This document shows, in pieces, positions 46,072 to 54,925 of a stretch of DNA of 64,000 bases. Made by a program: the position numbers and the translations under genes. Where the stretch lies: the NCBI RefSeq assembly GCF_009907385.1, contig NZ_JAAATR010000033.1:248001-312000 (forward strand), written 5' to 3'. Numbering within the stretch: the first letter of the stretch is position 1; each line of letters starts with the position of its first letter. The notes beneath the pieces are model-generated. The model did no database searches, was not told where the DNA came from, and was given only the letters and a program-made list of their open reading frames with translations. Source of the DNA: Atlantibacter hermannii (GTDB lineage: Bacteria > Pseudomonadota > Gammaproteobacteria > Enterobacterales > Enterobacteriaceae).

Positions 46072-47175
46072 ATGCAACGCCAACTTCCCCCGTACCGCGC
46101 CGATGTCGTCGGCAGTTTCTTACGCCCTGACGCGATTAAGGCCGCCCGCGAACAGTTCGCCCGTGGTGATATCGATGCCAGCCAGCTGCGCCAGGTGGAA
46201 AACGACGCCATCCGCGCCTGTGTGGAAGCGCAGTGCGCCTGCGGCCTGACGGTGGTCACCGACGGCGAATTCCGCCGCGCCTGGTGGCACCTTGATTTCT
46301 TTGCCGCACTGCAGGGCGTGGAGCTGGTGGAAGTGAACCAGGGCATTCAGTTCTCCGGCATCCAGACCAAAGCCCAGAGCGTGCGCGTCACCGGCAAAGT
46401 GGCGTTCGGCAACCATCCGATGCTGGAAGATTTCCGCTTCCTGAAAAGCGTCAGCGGCAACGCTGAGCCGAAAATGACTATCCCCAGCCCGAGCGTGCTG
46501 CACTTTCGCGGCGGCGCGGCAGCCATTGACCGCAACGTCTACCCGAATCTCGATGACTACTTCGCCGATCTCGCCGTGACCTGGCGCGACGCCATCCGCG
46601 CGTTTTACGACGCGGGCTGTCGCTATCTGCAACTCGACGACACCGTCTGGGCCTACCTGTGCTCTGATGAACAGCGCCAGCAGATCCGCGATCGCGGCGA
46701 AGACCCGGACCATCTGGCGCAAATTTATGCCCGGGTACTGAACCAGGCGCTGGAAGGCAAACCGGAGGATCTGACCATCGGCCTGCACGTTTGCCGGGGC
46801 AACTTCCGCTCCAGCTGGATTGCCGAAGGCGGCTACGAGCCGGTGGCCGAGGTGCTGTTCGGCACCGTTAACGTCGACGCGTTTTTCCTTGAATATGATA
46901 ACGACCGCTCCGGCGATTTCTCTCCGCTGCGCTTTATCCGTCCGGGCAAACAGCAGGTGGTGCTGGGCCTGATCACCACCAAAAACGGCGAACTGGAGCA
47001 CCGCGAGCAGATTAAAGCGCGCCTGAAAGAAGCGTCACAGTATGTGGATCTCAACCAGGTTTGCCTCAGCCCGCAGTGCGGATTTGCCTCAACGGAAGAG
47101 GGCAACGCCATTACGCCAGCCGAGCAGTGGAATAAAGTCCGTCTGGTCACGGAGATTGCGGCTGAGGTGTGGTAA
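46072..47175 (+). CDS. Cobalamin-independent methionine synthase-like protein (YxjG/YxjH family)
   Basis: Homologue of the C-terminal catalytic barrel of MetE, 367 residues, without MetE's N-terminal domain. Zinc-ligand candidates are the His-x-Cys of GLHVCRGN (about residue 240), a Glu in the following FLEYDND, and the Cys in LSPQCGFAS near the end. It should transfer a methyl group to homocysteine, from folate or another donor. The ATG at 46072 follows AAGGAGA, preferred over the upstream in-frame start. MetR- and MetJ-like sites place it in the methionine regulon. Confidence 0.85.
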   Translation: MQRQLPPYRADVVGSFLRPDAIKAAREQFARGDIDASQLRQVENDAIRACVEAQCACGLTVVTDGEFRRAWWHLDFFAALQGVELVEVNQGIQFSGIQTKAQSVRVTGKVAFGNHPMLEDFRFLKSVSGNAEPKMTIPSPSVLHFRGGAAAIDRNVYPNLDDYFADLAVTWRDAIRAFYDAGCRYLQLDDTVWAYLCSDEQRQQIRDRGEDPDHLAQIYARVLNQALEGKPEDLTIGLHVCRGNFRSSWIAEGGYEPVAEVLFGTVNVDAFFLEYDNDRSGDFSPLRFIRPGKQQVVLGLITTKNGELEHREQIKARLKEASQYVDLNQVCLSPQCGFASTEEGNAITPAEQWNKVRLVTEIAAEVW

Positions 47176-47223
47176 ATATCGTGATTAATGATGGCCGATA
47201 ATAAATTGTCATAATAAAAACTT

Positions 47224-47260
47224 ATATCCGTCTGTTAACGCAGGCGGATATTGTTTTATT
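47224..47260 (+). terminator. Terminator of the methionine synthase-like gene
   Basis: An 11-base stem with one G-U pair (ATATCCGTCTG with CAGGCGGATAT, loop TTAACG) is followed by TGTTTTATT. It lies 49 bases past the stop codon. Confidence 0.85.
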
Positions 47261-47280
47261 GCACGTCTTTAATGCAGCCT

Positions 47281-47296
47281 TGCACCAAAATGTCTT
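47281..47296 (+). promoter_or_regulatory. Candidate NtrC enhancer half site
   Basis: TGCACCAAAATGTCTT keeps the left arm and spacer of the NtrC site (TGCAC-N-TGGTGCA type) and loses the right arm. A second TGCAC...TGCA element lies just upstream (about 47260-47276). Both lie about 110-130 bases before the sigma-54 promoter, a usual enhancer distance. Confidence 0.4.
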
Positions 47297-47381
47297 TTTA
47301 TATTATCGCGCGGTGATGGCGAATATCATTTTTTCATTATTTAAATAGTTAACATTATGTAATTAAAGGTTTTTTAAATAC

Positions 47382-47397
47382 TGGCATTACAATTGCT
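47382..47397 (+). promoter_or_regulatory. Sigma-54 promoter of the urea operon
   Basis: TGGCAT-N5-TTGCT carries the invariant GG and GC of the -24/-12 promoter class at the exact spacing (TGGCAC-N5-TTGCW). It lies 40 bases before the allophanate hydrolase start and implies nitrogen control through NtrC. Confidence 0.85.
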
Positions 47398-47437
47398 TTA
47401 TTAATCCCATCTTGTATACCAGTTGGGATGCCAGCCA

Positions 47438-49249
47438 ATGATGCCACTCTCTTCTTCACCGGGCGTAATGACTGTCGATGAATGGAAACAATTCTGTTCT
47501 CACTCGACCGATGCCCTGTCAGATATTTATCGCCAGCTTATAAATGGGTTTGATAAACAGGATCCCGCGTGGATTCGCTGCGCCAGCGAGGAATTAATCG
47601 ATTCGCAAATAGCGCAATTAGCCGCATGGCTGACAGAGGGCAAAAGCCCGCACGATTTCGCGCTGTGGGGCGTGCCGTTTGCGGTAAAAGATAATATCGA
47701 CGTCGCCGGGTTTGAAACCACCGCCGCCTGTCCGGCCTTTGCCTATCTGCCGGAAAAAGACGCCACCGTGGTGGCGAAGCTCAAAGCGGCGGGGGCGATT
47801 GTGGTGGGCAAAACCAACCTCGATCAGTTTGCTACCGGACTGGTGGGCACCCGTTCGCCGTATGGCGCGGTGCCCAATACCTTTGATGCCCGCTACGTCA
47901 GCGGCGGCTCCAGCTCCGGCTCGGCCTCGGTGGTGGCGCGCGGGCTGGTGCCGTTTGCCCTCGGCACCGATACCGCCGGTTCAGGCCGCGTCCCGGCGGG
48001 CTTTAACAACATTGTTGGCCTGAAGCCGACCAAAGGCTGGTTCTCGGCGAGCGGCGTGGTGCCTGCCTGCCGCCTCAACGATACGGTGTCGGTATTCGCG
48101 CTCACCGTCGACGATGCGGCGCAAGTCGCCCGCATCGCCGGCGGGTTTGACGCCGAAGACGCTTATTCGCGCCGCAACCCGTATACCGCCCCCGCGCGCT
48201 TTAGCGCCAGGCCGCGCATGGCGGTGCCGGATCGCCTTGAATTTTTTGGCGATGAGCTGAGCGAAGCCGCCTTTGCCAAAAGCCTGACGCGCCTCGACGC
48301 GCTGGGTGTGCAGTGCGTTCCCGTTGATTTCACGCCGTTCCGCCAGCTTGCCGAACAGCTTTACGCCGGGGCCTGGGTGGCGGAACGCACCGTCGCGGTG
48401 GGCGATACCCTGGCGCGCTTCCCGGAAGCGATGGACCCGACGGTGCGCGGCATCGTTGAGGGCGGCAAGCGCTTTAGCGCCTGCGACGCCTGGCAGGCGG
48501 AATACACCCGCGCCGCGCTGGCCCGGGAAATCAACAGCGTGCTGGCCGGGTTCGACGCGCTGGTGGTTCCCACATCACCCACCATCCGCACCCTTGACGA
48601 GATGGCCGGGGAGCCGGTGCGCTACAACTCGCAGTTTGGCACCTACACCAACTTTACCAACCTTGCCGATCTCAGCGCGCTGGCGCTGCCGGGGGATTTC
48701 CGCGCCGACGGATTACCGGCGGGCATTACGTTAATCGCCCCGGCCTGGCACGACGCGGCGCTGGCGGATTTCGGGCGTCTCTGGCAGCAGGCGCTGCCGC
48801 TGCCGTTAGGCGCGACATCCAAAGCCTTACCCGTCAGCACGCCGGTCGCCGCGCAGGGGTTTGTGCGTCTGGCGGTCGTGGGCGCGCACCTGCGGGGCCA
48901 GCCGCTTAATTTCCAGCTCACCACCCGCAACGCGGTTTTTGTGGAAGAAACCACCACCGACGCCCGCTATCAGCTGTATGCCCTGGCGAACACCACGCCG
49001 CCGAAGCCCGGCCTGGCGCGGGGCGACAGGGGCCAGCCGATTGTGGTGGAACTGTGGGACGTGCCGCTGGCGCGCTTCGGCGAACTGGTGGCGGAAGTGC
49101 CTGCGCCGCTCGGCATCGGCTCGCTGACGCTGCACGACGGTCGCCAGGTGAAGGGCTTTATCTGCGAGCCGTATGCCCTGGCAGACGCCACGGATATCAC
49201 GTCATGGGGCGGCTGGAAAGCCTGGCTCGCCCGTCACCACAGCGCCTGA
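47438..49249 (+). CDS. atzF: Allophanate hydrolase
   Basis: Amidase-signature enzyme that hydrolyses allophanate to two ammonia and two CO2, about 603 residues. The catalytic Ser-cisSer-Lys triad is visible: Lys in PFAVKDNIDVAG, Ser in GGSSSGSASVV, and Ser in GTDTAGSGRVPAG. The C-terminal 150 residues (FVRLAVVGAHLRGQPLNFQL onward) form the extra domain of true allophanate hydrolases. The start is uncertain: ATG at 47438, 47441 or 47468, with an in-frame TTG at 47423. First gene after the sigma-54 promoter; urea carboxylase follows after 10 bases. Confidence 0.9.
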   Translation: MMPLSSSPGVMTVDEWKQFCSHSTDALSDIYRQLINGFDKQDPAWIRCASEELIDSQIAQLAAWLTEGKSPHDFALWGVPFAVKDNIDVAGFETTAACPAFAYLPEKDATVVAKLKAAGAIVVGKTNLDQFATGLVGTRSPYGAVPNTFDARYVSGGSSSGSASVVARGLVPFALGTDTAGSGRVPAGFNNIVGLKPTKGWFSASGVVPACRLNDTVSVFALTVDDAAQVARIAGGFDAEDAYSRRNPYTAPARFSARPRMAVPDRLEFFGDELSEAAFAKSLTRLDALGVQCVPVDFTPFRQLAEQLYAGAWVAERTVAVGDTLARFPEAMDPTVRGIVEGGKRFSACDAWQAEYTRAALAREINSVLAGFDALVVPTSPTIRTLDEMAGEPVRYNSQFGTYTNFTNLADLSALALPGDFRADGLPAGITLIAPAWHDAALADFGRLWQQALPLPLGATSKALPVSTPVAAQGFVRLAVVGAHLRGQPLNFQLTTRNAVFVEETTTDARYQLYALANTTPPKPGLARGDRGQPIVVELWDVPLARFGELVAEVPAPLGIGSLTLHDGRQVKGFICEPYALADATDITSWGGWKAWLARHHSA

Positions 49250-49259
49250 GGAGAACGTC

Positions 49260-52200
49260 ATGTTTCAACGTGTACTGATTGCCAACCGTGGCGAAATCGC
49301 CTGCCGCGCCATTCGCACCCTCAACCGCATGGGCGTTGAGAGCGTGGCGGTGTATTCCGACAGCGACCGCAACGCGCCGCACGTCGCCGACGCCACGCGG
49401 GCGATTGCCCTGGGCGGCGACAGCGCGCGGGACACCTACCTGAATATCGATAAGATCCTCGCGGCGGCAAAGGAGAGCGGCGCAGAGGCGATTTTCCCCG
49501 GCTACGGCTTTCTCTCCGAGCGCGCGGAATTTGCCGCCGCCTGTGAAATGGCGGGCATTGTGTTTATCGGCCCGGACGCCTCGCAAATCGCCGATTTCGG
49601 CCAGAAGCACCGCGCCCGGGCGCTGGCGGCGCAGGCGGGGTTGCCGATGACGCCCGGCACCGGGCTATTGCAAAGCCTCGAAGAGGCCTGCGAGCAGGCG
49701 GCGCAGGTCGGGTTCCCGCTGATGCTGAAAACCACCGCCGGAGGCGGCGGCATCGGCCTGATGCGCTGCGAGGACAGGGCGGCGCTGTGCGAGGCGTGGC
49801 AAACCGTCAAACGCCAGGGGGCGCAGTTCTTCAGCGATGACGGCGTATTCCTTGAGCGCTGCATCGACCGGGCGCGCCATCTGGAAGTGCAAATCTTCGG
49901 CGACGGCAAGGGCAAGGTGGTGGCGCTCGGCGAGCGCGACTGTTCGCTCCAGCGCCGCAACCAGAAAGTGCTGGAAGAGACGCCCGCGCCCAATTTACCG
50001 CAGTCCACCCGCGAGGCGATGCTCAACGCCGCCGTGGCGCTGGGGGAATCGGTGAATTACCGCAGCGCGGGGACTGTGGAATTTATCTACGAACCGGCGC
50101 AGGACGCGTTCTATTTTCTTGAGGTCAACACCCGGCTCCAGGTGGAGCATCCGGTGACCGAAATGGTGACGGGGCTCGATCTGATCGAATGCATGGTCCG
50201 GCTGGCGGCGGCGCAGCCGCTGGACTGGCCGGCGATGGCACGTGCGCCCGGCGGCGCGGCGATTGAGGTGCGGCTCTACGCCGAAGATCCGCTCAAAAAC
50301 TTCCAGCCCAGCCCCGGCGTGCTCACCGAGGTCTGCTTCCCGGATAATGTGCGGGTAGACGGCTGGGTCAGCACCGGCAGCGAGGTCAGCGCGTTTTATG
50401 ATCCGATGATCGCCAAAATCATTGTTCACGGTCAGGATCGCCAGGATGCGCTGCTTAAGCTGCGCCGCGCGCTTGACGCTACCCGGTTAGCGGGCATCGC
50501 CACCAACCTCGATTATCTTCGCCAGCTGGCAGTGCTGCCGGAATTTAAAGCCGGGGTGATGTGGACCCGGCTGCTGGATGAGGTCAGTTATCAGGCCTAC
50601 GCCATTGAAGTGCTGGAGCCCGGCACCTGGAGCAGCGTGCAGGATTTTCCGGGCCGCCCCGGCTACTGGGATATCGGCGTACCGCCCTCCGGGCCGATGG
50701 ACGATCTGGCGTTTCAGCTTGCCAACCGCATTGTCGGCAACCATCCGAGCGCGGCGGGGCTGGAGTTTACCCTGCAAGGCCCGACGCTGCGTTTTCACAG
50801 CGACGCGATTATCGCCCTGACCGGCGCCAGCTGTCCGGCGCAACTGGACGATAAACCGGTGGCCTACTGGCAGCCAGTCATCGTCAAAGCGGGGCAAACC
50901 CTGACGCTGGGCCGCGCCACCCGCGGCTGCCGTACCTATCTGGCGGTGCGCAACGGCATCGACGTGCCGCTGTATCTCGGCAGCCGTTCCACCTTTGCCC
51001 TCGGGCAGTTTGGCGGTCACGCCGGGCGCACCCTGAAGGTCGCCGACATCCTGGCGATTTCCCGACCGGAACTGGCGGCCTGCACTACGCCTGCGCCGAT
51101 TGCCCTGCCGCAAATGCCGGAACCGGCGCTGATCCCGAATTACGGCGATACGTGGGAAATCGGCGTGCTGTACGGGCCGCACGGCGCGCCGGATTTCTTT
51201 ACACCCGAATCGATGGAAACCTTTTTCGCCACCGAGTGGGAGGTGCATTACAACTCCAACCGCCTCGGCGTGCGGCTGACCGGGCCTAAACCGCAGTGGG
51301 CGCGCGCCGACGGCGGCGAAGCGGGCCTGCATCCGTCAAACGTTCACGACTGCGAATACGCGATCGGCGCGATTAACTTTACCGGTGATTTCCCGGTGAT
51401 TTTAACCCGCGACGGCCCAAGCCTCGGCGGCTTCGTCTGCCCGGTAACCATCGCGAAAGGCGAGCTGTGGAAAGTCGGCCAGGTCAAGCCTGGCGATAAA
51501 ATCCGCTTCCATCCGGTGAGCTTTGCCTGGGCGCAGTCGCTGGAACTGGCGCACCAGGTGGCAGTCACCAACCTGTGCGCCGCCAGTACGCTGCCGGATA
51601 TTCCGGCCTCGATTGAACCGGGCGTCACCCGCAGCGCGGCGATCCTCGCCCAGTGGGAGGCGCAGGATACACGCCCGGCGGTGGTATGGCGGCAGGCGGG
51701 CGACAGCTACATCCTGATTGAGTATGGCGAGAACGTGCTGGATCTGGCGCTGCGCCTGCGGGTGCATCTGCTGATGGCAGCCATCCGCGAGGCGGCTATC
51801 TCCGGCGTCGAGGAACTCTCTCCCGGGGTGCGATCGCTCCAGGTGCGCTACGACGGGCAGCATATCTCTCAGTCCCAGCTGATGGCGCAACTGCTGCATC
51901 TGGAAGCGTCGCTGGGTGACGTGGCGACGTTGAAAATCCCGTCGCGCATTGTCCACCTGCCGATGGCGTTTGAAGACAGCGCCACCCTGGCGGCGGTAGA
52001 GCGCTATCAGCAAACGGTGCGCCCGGCGGCGCCGTGGCTGCCCAACAACGTCGATTTCATCGCCCGCGCCAACGGCCTGAGCGACCGCGACGAGGTGCTG
52101 CGGATTATCGCCGACGCCAGCTATCTGATCCTCGGGCTGGGTGACGTCTACCTCGGCGCGCCCTGCGCGGTGCCGGTCGACCCGCGTCACCGCCTGTTAA

Positions 52201-52877
52201 GTTCCAAATACAACCCGGCGCGCACCTGGACCGCCGAAGGCACCGTGGGCATCGGCGGGATGTATATGTGCATCTACGGCATGGATTCCCCGGGCGGCTA
52301 CCAGCTGGTGGGGCGCACGCTGCCTATCTGGAACAAATTCCTGCGCAACGGCCAGTTTGGCGACGAGCCGTGGCTGCTGAAATTCTTCGACCAGGTGCGC
52401 TTTTATCCGGTCAGTGAAGACGAATTAACTGAATTCCGCGAAGCCTTCCGGGAAGGGCGCGCCGAGGTGCGCATCGAGGAGAGTGAATTCGACTTTGCTG
52501 CCTACCAGCAGTTTCTGGCGGATAACGCCGCCGATATCGCCGCGTTTCGCGCGCGTCAGCAGGCGGCGTTTAGCGAAGAAGTGGCGCGCTGGCAGAGCGA
52601 AGAAAGTGACAACGTCACGGAAGGCGTCATGCTTAACGCCGCCGATGACCCGCATCAGGGCCAGCGGGTCAACGCCGATCTCAACGGCAATATCTGGAAA
52701 ATCCTCGTCGAGCCGGGACAGTGCGTAAAACAGGGCGAGCCGCTGATCGTGGTCGAGGCCATGAAAATGGAACTGATGGTCTGCGCCCCGAACGACGGTA
52801 CGGTCACCGCCATAGGCTGCCAGCAGGGGCGTCCGGTCGGCCCCGGCGACGCGCTGCTGTGGCTGGCGGCCAGCTGA
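49260..52877 (+). CDS. Urea carboxylase (biotin-dependent)
   Basis: ATP- and biotin-dependent enzyme carboxylating urea to allophanate, 1205 residues. The biotin carboxylase part (1-450) shows VLIANRGEIACR, the ATP-grasp loop KTTAGGGGIGLMRC and EVNTRLQVEHPVTE. The middle carries the two allophanate-hydrolase-subunit-like domains, and the C-terminus is the biotin carrier with VVEAMKMEL (biotinylated Lys). GGAGAACGTC precedes the ATG; the frame is open upstream into atzF. Some homologues prefer guanidine, but the linked Urt importer and lack of carboxyguanidine deiminase genes favour urea. Confidence 0.92.
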   Translation: MFQRVLIANRGEIACRAIRTLNRMGVESVAVYSDSDRNAPHVADATRAIALGGDSARDTYLNIDKILAAAKESGAEAIFPGYGFLSERAEFAAACEMAGIVFIGPDASQIADFGQKHRARALAAQAGLPMTPGTGLLQSLEEACEQAAQVGFPLMLKTTAGGGGIGLMRCEDRAALCEAWQTVKRQGAQFFSDDGVFLERCIDRARHLEVQIFGDGKGKVVALGERDCSLQRRNQKVLEETPAPNLPQSTREAMLNAAVALGESVNYRSAGTVEFIYEPAQDAFYFLEVNTRLQVEHPVTEMVTGLDLIECMVRLAAAQPLDWPAMARAPGGAAIEVRLYAEDPLKNFQPSPGVLTEVCFPDNVRVDGWVSTGSEVSAFYDPMIAKIIVHGQDRQDALLKLRRALDATRLAGIATNLDYLRQLAVLPEFKAGVMWTRLLDEVSYQAYAIEVLEPGTWSSVQDFPGRPGYWDIGVPPSGPMDDLAFQLANRIVGNHPSAAGLEFTLQGPTLRFHSDAIIALTGASCPAQLDDKPVAYWQPVIVKAGQTLTLGRATRGCRTYLAVRNGIDVPLYLGSRSTFALGQFGGHAGRTLKVADILAISRPELAACTTPAPIALPQMPEPALIPNYGDTWEIGVLYGPHGAPDFFTPESMETFFATEWEVHYNSNRLGVRLTGPKPQWARADGGEAGLHPSNVHDCEYAIGAINFTGDFPVILTRDGPSLGGFVCPVTIAKGELWKVGQVKPGDKIRFHPVSFAWAQSLELAHQVAVTNLCAASTLPDIPASIEPGVTRSAAILAQWEAQDTRPAVVWRQAGDSYILIEYGENVLDLALRLRVHLLMAAIREAAISGVEELSPGVRSLQVRYDGQHISQSQLMAQLLHLEASLGDVATLKIPSRIVHLPMAFEDSATLAAVERYQQTVRPAAPWLPNNVDFIARANGLSDRDEVLRIIADASYLILGLGDVYLGAPCAVPVDPRHRLLSSKYNPARTWTAEGTVGIGGMYMCIYGMDSPGGYQLVGRTLPIWNKFLRNGQFGDEPWLLKFFDQVRFYPVSEDELTEFREAFREGRAEVRIEESEFDFAAYQQFLADNAADIAAFRARQQAAFSEEVARWQSEESDNVTEGVMLNAADDPHQGQRVNADLNGNIWKILVEPGQCVKQGEPLIVVEAMKMELMVCAPNDGTVTAIGCQQGRPVGPGDALLWLAAS

Positions 52878-53560
52878 TGAGCATGCTGGCCCAGGAGGGC
52901 ATCGCCGGACGGGTCTATCAGCACGTCAAACAGGCGATTTTTGATTTCCAGCTGCTGCCCGGCGACCGGTTCAGCGAATCGGATATCGCCACCCGGGTGG
53001 GCGTCAGCCGCACCCCGGTGCGCCAGGCGCTGTATGCCCTGGAGCAGGAGGGCTATCTGGACGTACAGCCGCGCAGCGGCTGGCAGGTGAAGCCGGTGGA
53101 TTTCGACGCGCTGGAAGCCTTTTACGACCTGCGGGTAGTGCTGGAAAGCGAAGCGGTGCGCCGTCTTTGCCAGCGCGCGAATAGCGCGATCCCGGCTGCG
53201 CTTCAGGAACTGGCGCGCTTCTGGATCGACTCGCCAGCCCTGGCGGAGGGCAGCGACGTCGCGCCCTGGGATGAAGCTTTTCATATGACGCTGGTGAGCG
53301 CCGCCGGTAACCCGGAAATGGCGCGGGTACACCGCGAAGTGACCGAGAAAATTCGCATCGTGCGGCGCCTTGATTTCACTCAGGCCCCGCGCGTGGCGGC
53401 AACTTACGCCGAGCATAGCGCCATCTTGCTCGCCATTATCCACCGTGACGCAGAGGAGGCGTGTGACCGACTGACCGCGCATATCGCACAAAGCCAGAAA
53501 GAAGTTCGCAAAATTACGCTTCATATGCTGCACCAGGCGCGGCAGGAGAAGTGTCGTTAA
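52877..53560 (+). CDS. GntR/FadR-family regulator
   Basis: Transcription regulator of 227 residues. The winged helix (about 8-75) contains FSESDIATRVGVSRTPVRQALYALEQ in two parts and the rest is an FCD effector domain with metal-binding His/Asp residues (about 150-215: WDEAFHMTLVSAAGN, then YAEHSAILLAIIHRD). The ATG overlaps the urea carboxylase stop (TGATG), so it is inside the operon and probably controls it in response to urea, allophanate or a related compound. The effector is unknown. Confidence 0.87.
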   Translation: MSMLAQEGIAGRVYQHVKQAIFDFQLLPGDRFSESDIATRVGVSRTPVRQALYALEQEGYLDVQPRSGWQVKPVDFDALEAFYDLRVVLESEAVRRLCQRANSAIPAALQELARFWIDSPALAEGSDVAPWDEAFHMTLVSAAGNPEMARVHREVTEKIRIVRRLDFTQAPRVAATYAEHSAILLAIIHRDAEEACDRLTAHIAQSQKEVRKITLHMLHQARQEKCR

Positions 53561-53596
53561 CCCTGATTACACAGCACATTTTTGGGAGTCATCGTT

Positions 53597-54868
53597 ATGC
53601 AACGACGTATCTTGTTAAAAGCCTTCGCCCTCTGCGCATCCGTGTCGGCGATGGGCGTGACCTTCAGCGTTCAGGCTGCGGATACCATCAAAGTAGGGAT
53701 TATGCACTCGCTTTCCGGCACCATGGCGATCTCGGAAACGCCGCTGAAAAACGTGGCGCTGATGACCATTGACGAAATCAACGCCAAAGGCGGCGTACTG
53801 GGTAAAAAGCTTGAGCCGGTGGTGGTGGATCCGGCGTCCAACTGGCCGCTGTTTGCCGAAAAAGCCCGCCAGCTGCTGAGCCAGGACAACGTCGACGTGG
53901 TGTTCGGCTGCTGGACCTCGGTATCCCGTAAATCGGTGCTGCCGGTGTTCGAGGAGCTGAACGGGCTGCTGTTCTACCCGGTGCAGTATGAAGGCGAGGA
54001 GATGTCGCCGAACGTGTTCTATACCGGGGCGGCACCGAACCAGCAGGCGATCCCGGCGGTGGAATATCTGATGACCGAAGACGGCGGCGGCGCGAAGCGC
54101 TTCTTCCTGCTGGGTACTGACTATGTCTACCCGCGCACCACCAACAAGATCCTGCGCGCGTTCCTGCATTCCAAAGGCGTGGCGGATAAGGACATCCAGG
54201 AGGTGTATACGCCGTTCGGCCACAGCGATTACCAGACCATCGTGGCGGACATCAAAAAATTCTCGGCGGGCGGCAAAACCGCGGTGATCTCCACCATTAA
54301 CGGCGATTCCAACGTGCCGTTCTATAAAGAGCTGGCAAACCAGGCGGTGAAAGCCACCGACGTGCCGGTGGTGGCATTCTCGGTGGGCGAAGAGGAGTTG
54401 CGCGGCATCGACACCAGGCCGCTGGTGGGCAACCTGGCGGCGTGGAACTACTTTGAATCGGTGGATAACCCGACCAATACCCAGTTTGTCGCTGCGTACA
54501 AAGCCTGGGCCAAAGCCAACAAGGTGCCGAACGCCGATAGCGTGGTGACCAACGATCCGATGGAAGCCACCTGGGTGGGCATTCATATGTGGGCGCAGGC
54601 GGTAGAGAAAGCCGGCACCACCGATGTGGACAAAGTGCGCGCCGCCATGGCCGGGCAAACCGTCAAAGCCCCGTCCGGCTTTACCCTGACCATGGACGCC
54701 ACCAACCATCACCTCCACAAGCCGGTGATGATTGGCGAAATCGAAGGTAACGGTCAGTTTAACGTGGTGTGGCAGACCGAACAGCCGGTTCGCGCCCAGC
54801 CGTGGAGCCCGTTTATCGCCGGTAACGACAAAAAATCCGACCAGCCGGTGAAAACCGCCAGCAACTAA
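53597..54868 (+). CDS. urtA: Urea ABC transporter substrate-binding protein UrtA
   Basis: Periplasmic binding protein of 423 residues, branched-chain-amino-acid type. The signal peptide has a twin-arginine-like start (QRRILLKAF) and ends SVQAADTI at about residue 28. UrtA-type features include GIMHSLSGTMAISETPLKN, VVFGCWTSVSRKSVLPV and FYPVQYEGEE. It binds urea with high affinity in the periplasm. The ATG at 53597 follows GGGAG; the annotated frame extends 5 codons further. A 57-base gap precedes urtB. Confidence 0.92.
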   Translation: MQRRILLKAFALCASVSAMGVTFSVQAADTIKVGIMHSLSGTMAISETPLKNVALMTIDEINAKGGVLGKKLEPVVVDPASNWPLFAEKARQLLSQDNVDVVFGCWTSVSRKSVLPVFEELNGLLFYPVQYEGEEMSPNVFYTGAAPNQQAIPAVEYLMTEDGGGAKRFFLLGTDYVYPRTTNKILRAFLHSKGVADKDIQEVYTPFGHSDYQTIVADIKKFSAGGKTAVISTINGDSNVPFYKELANQAVKATDVPVVAFSVGEEELRGIDTRPLVGNLAAWNYFESVDNPTNTQFVAAYKAWAKANKVPNADSVVTNDPMEATWVGIHMWAQAVEKAGTTDVDKVRAAMAGQTVKAPSGFTLTMDATNHHLHKPVMIGEIEGNGQFNVVWQTEQPVRAQPWSPFIAGNDKKSDQPVKTASN

Positions 54869-54925
54869 GCCTGATGCCTCCTGGCGACAGGAGGCCATCT
54901 TACGCAGAGCCGATGCGGAGACCTG

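Noticed and set aside
53615-54898. 427-codon minus-strand frame opposite urtA
   Set aside because: urtA has clear family motifs and a signal peptide; the antisense frame has neither.
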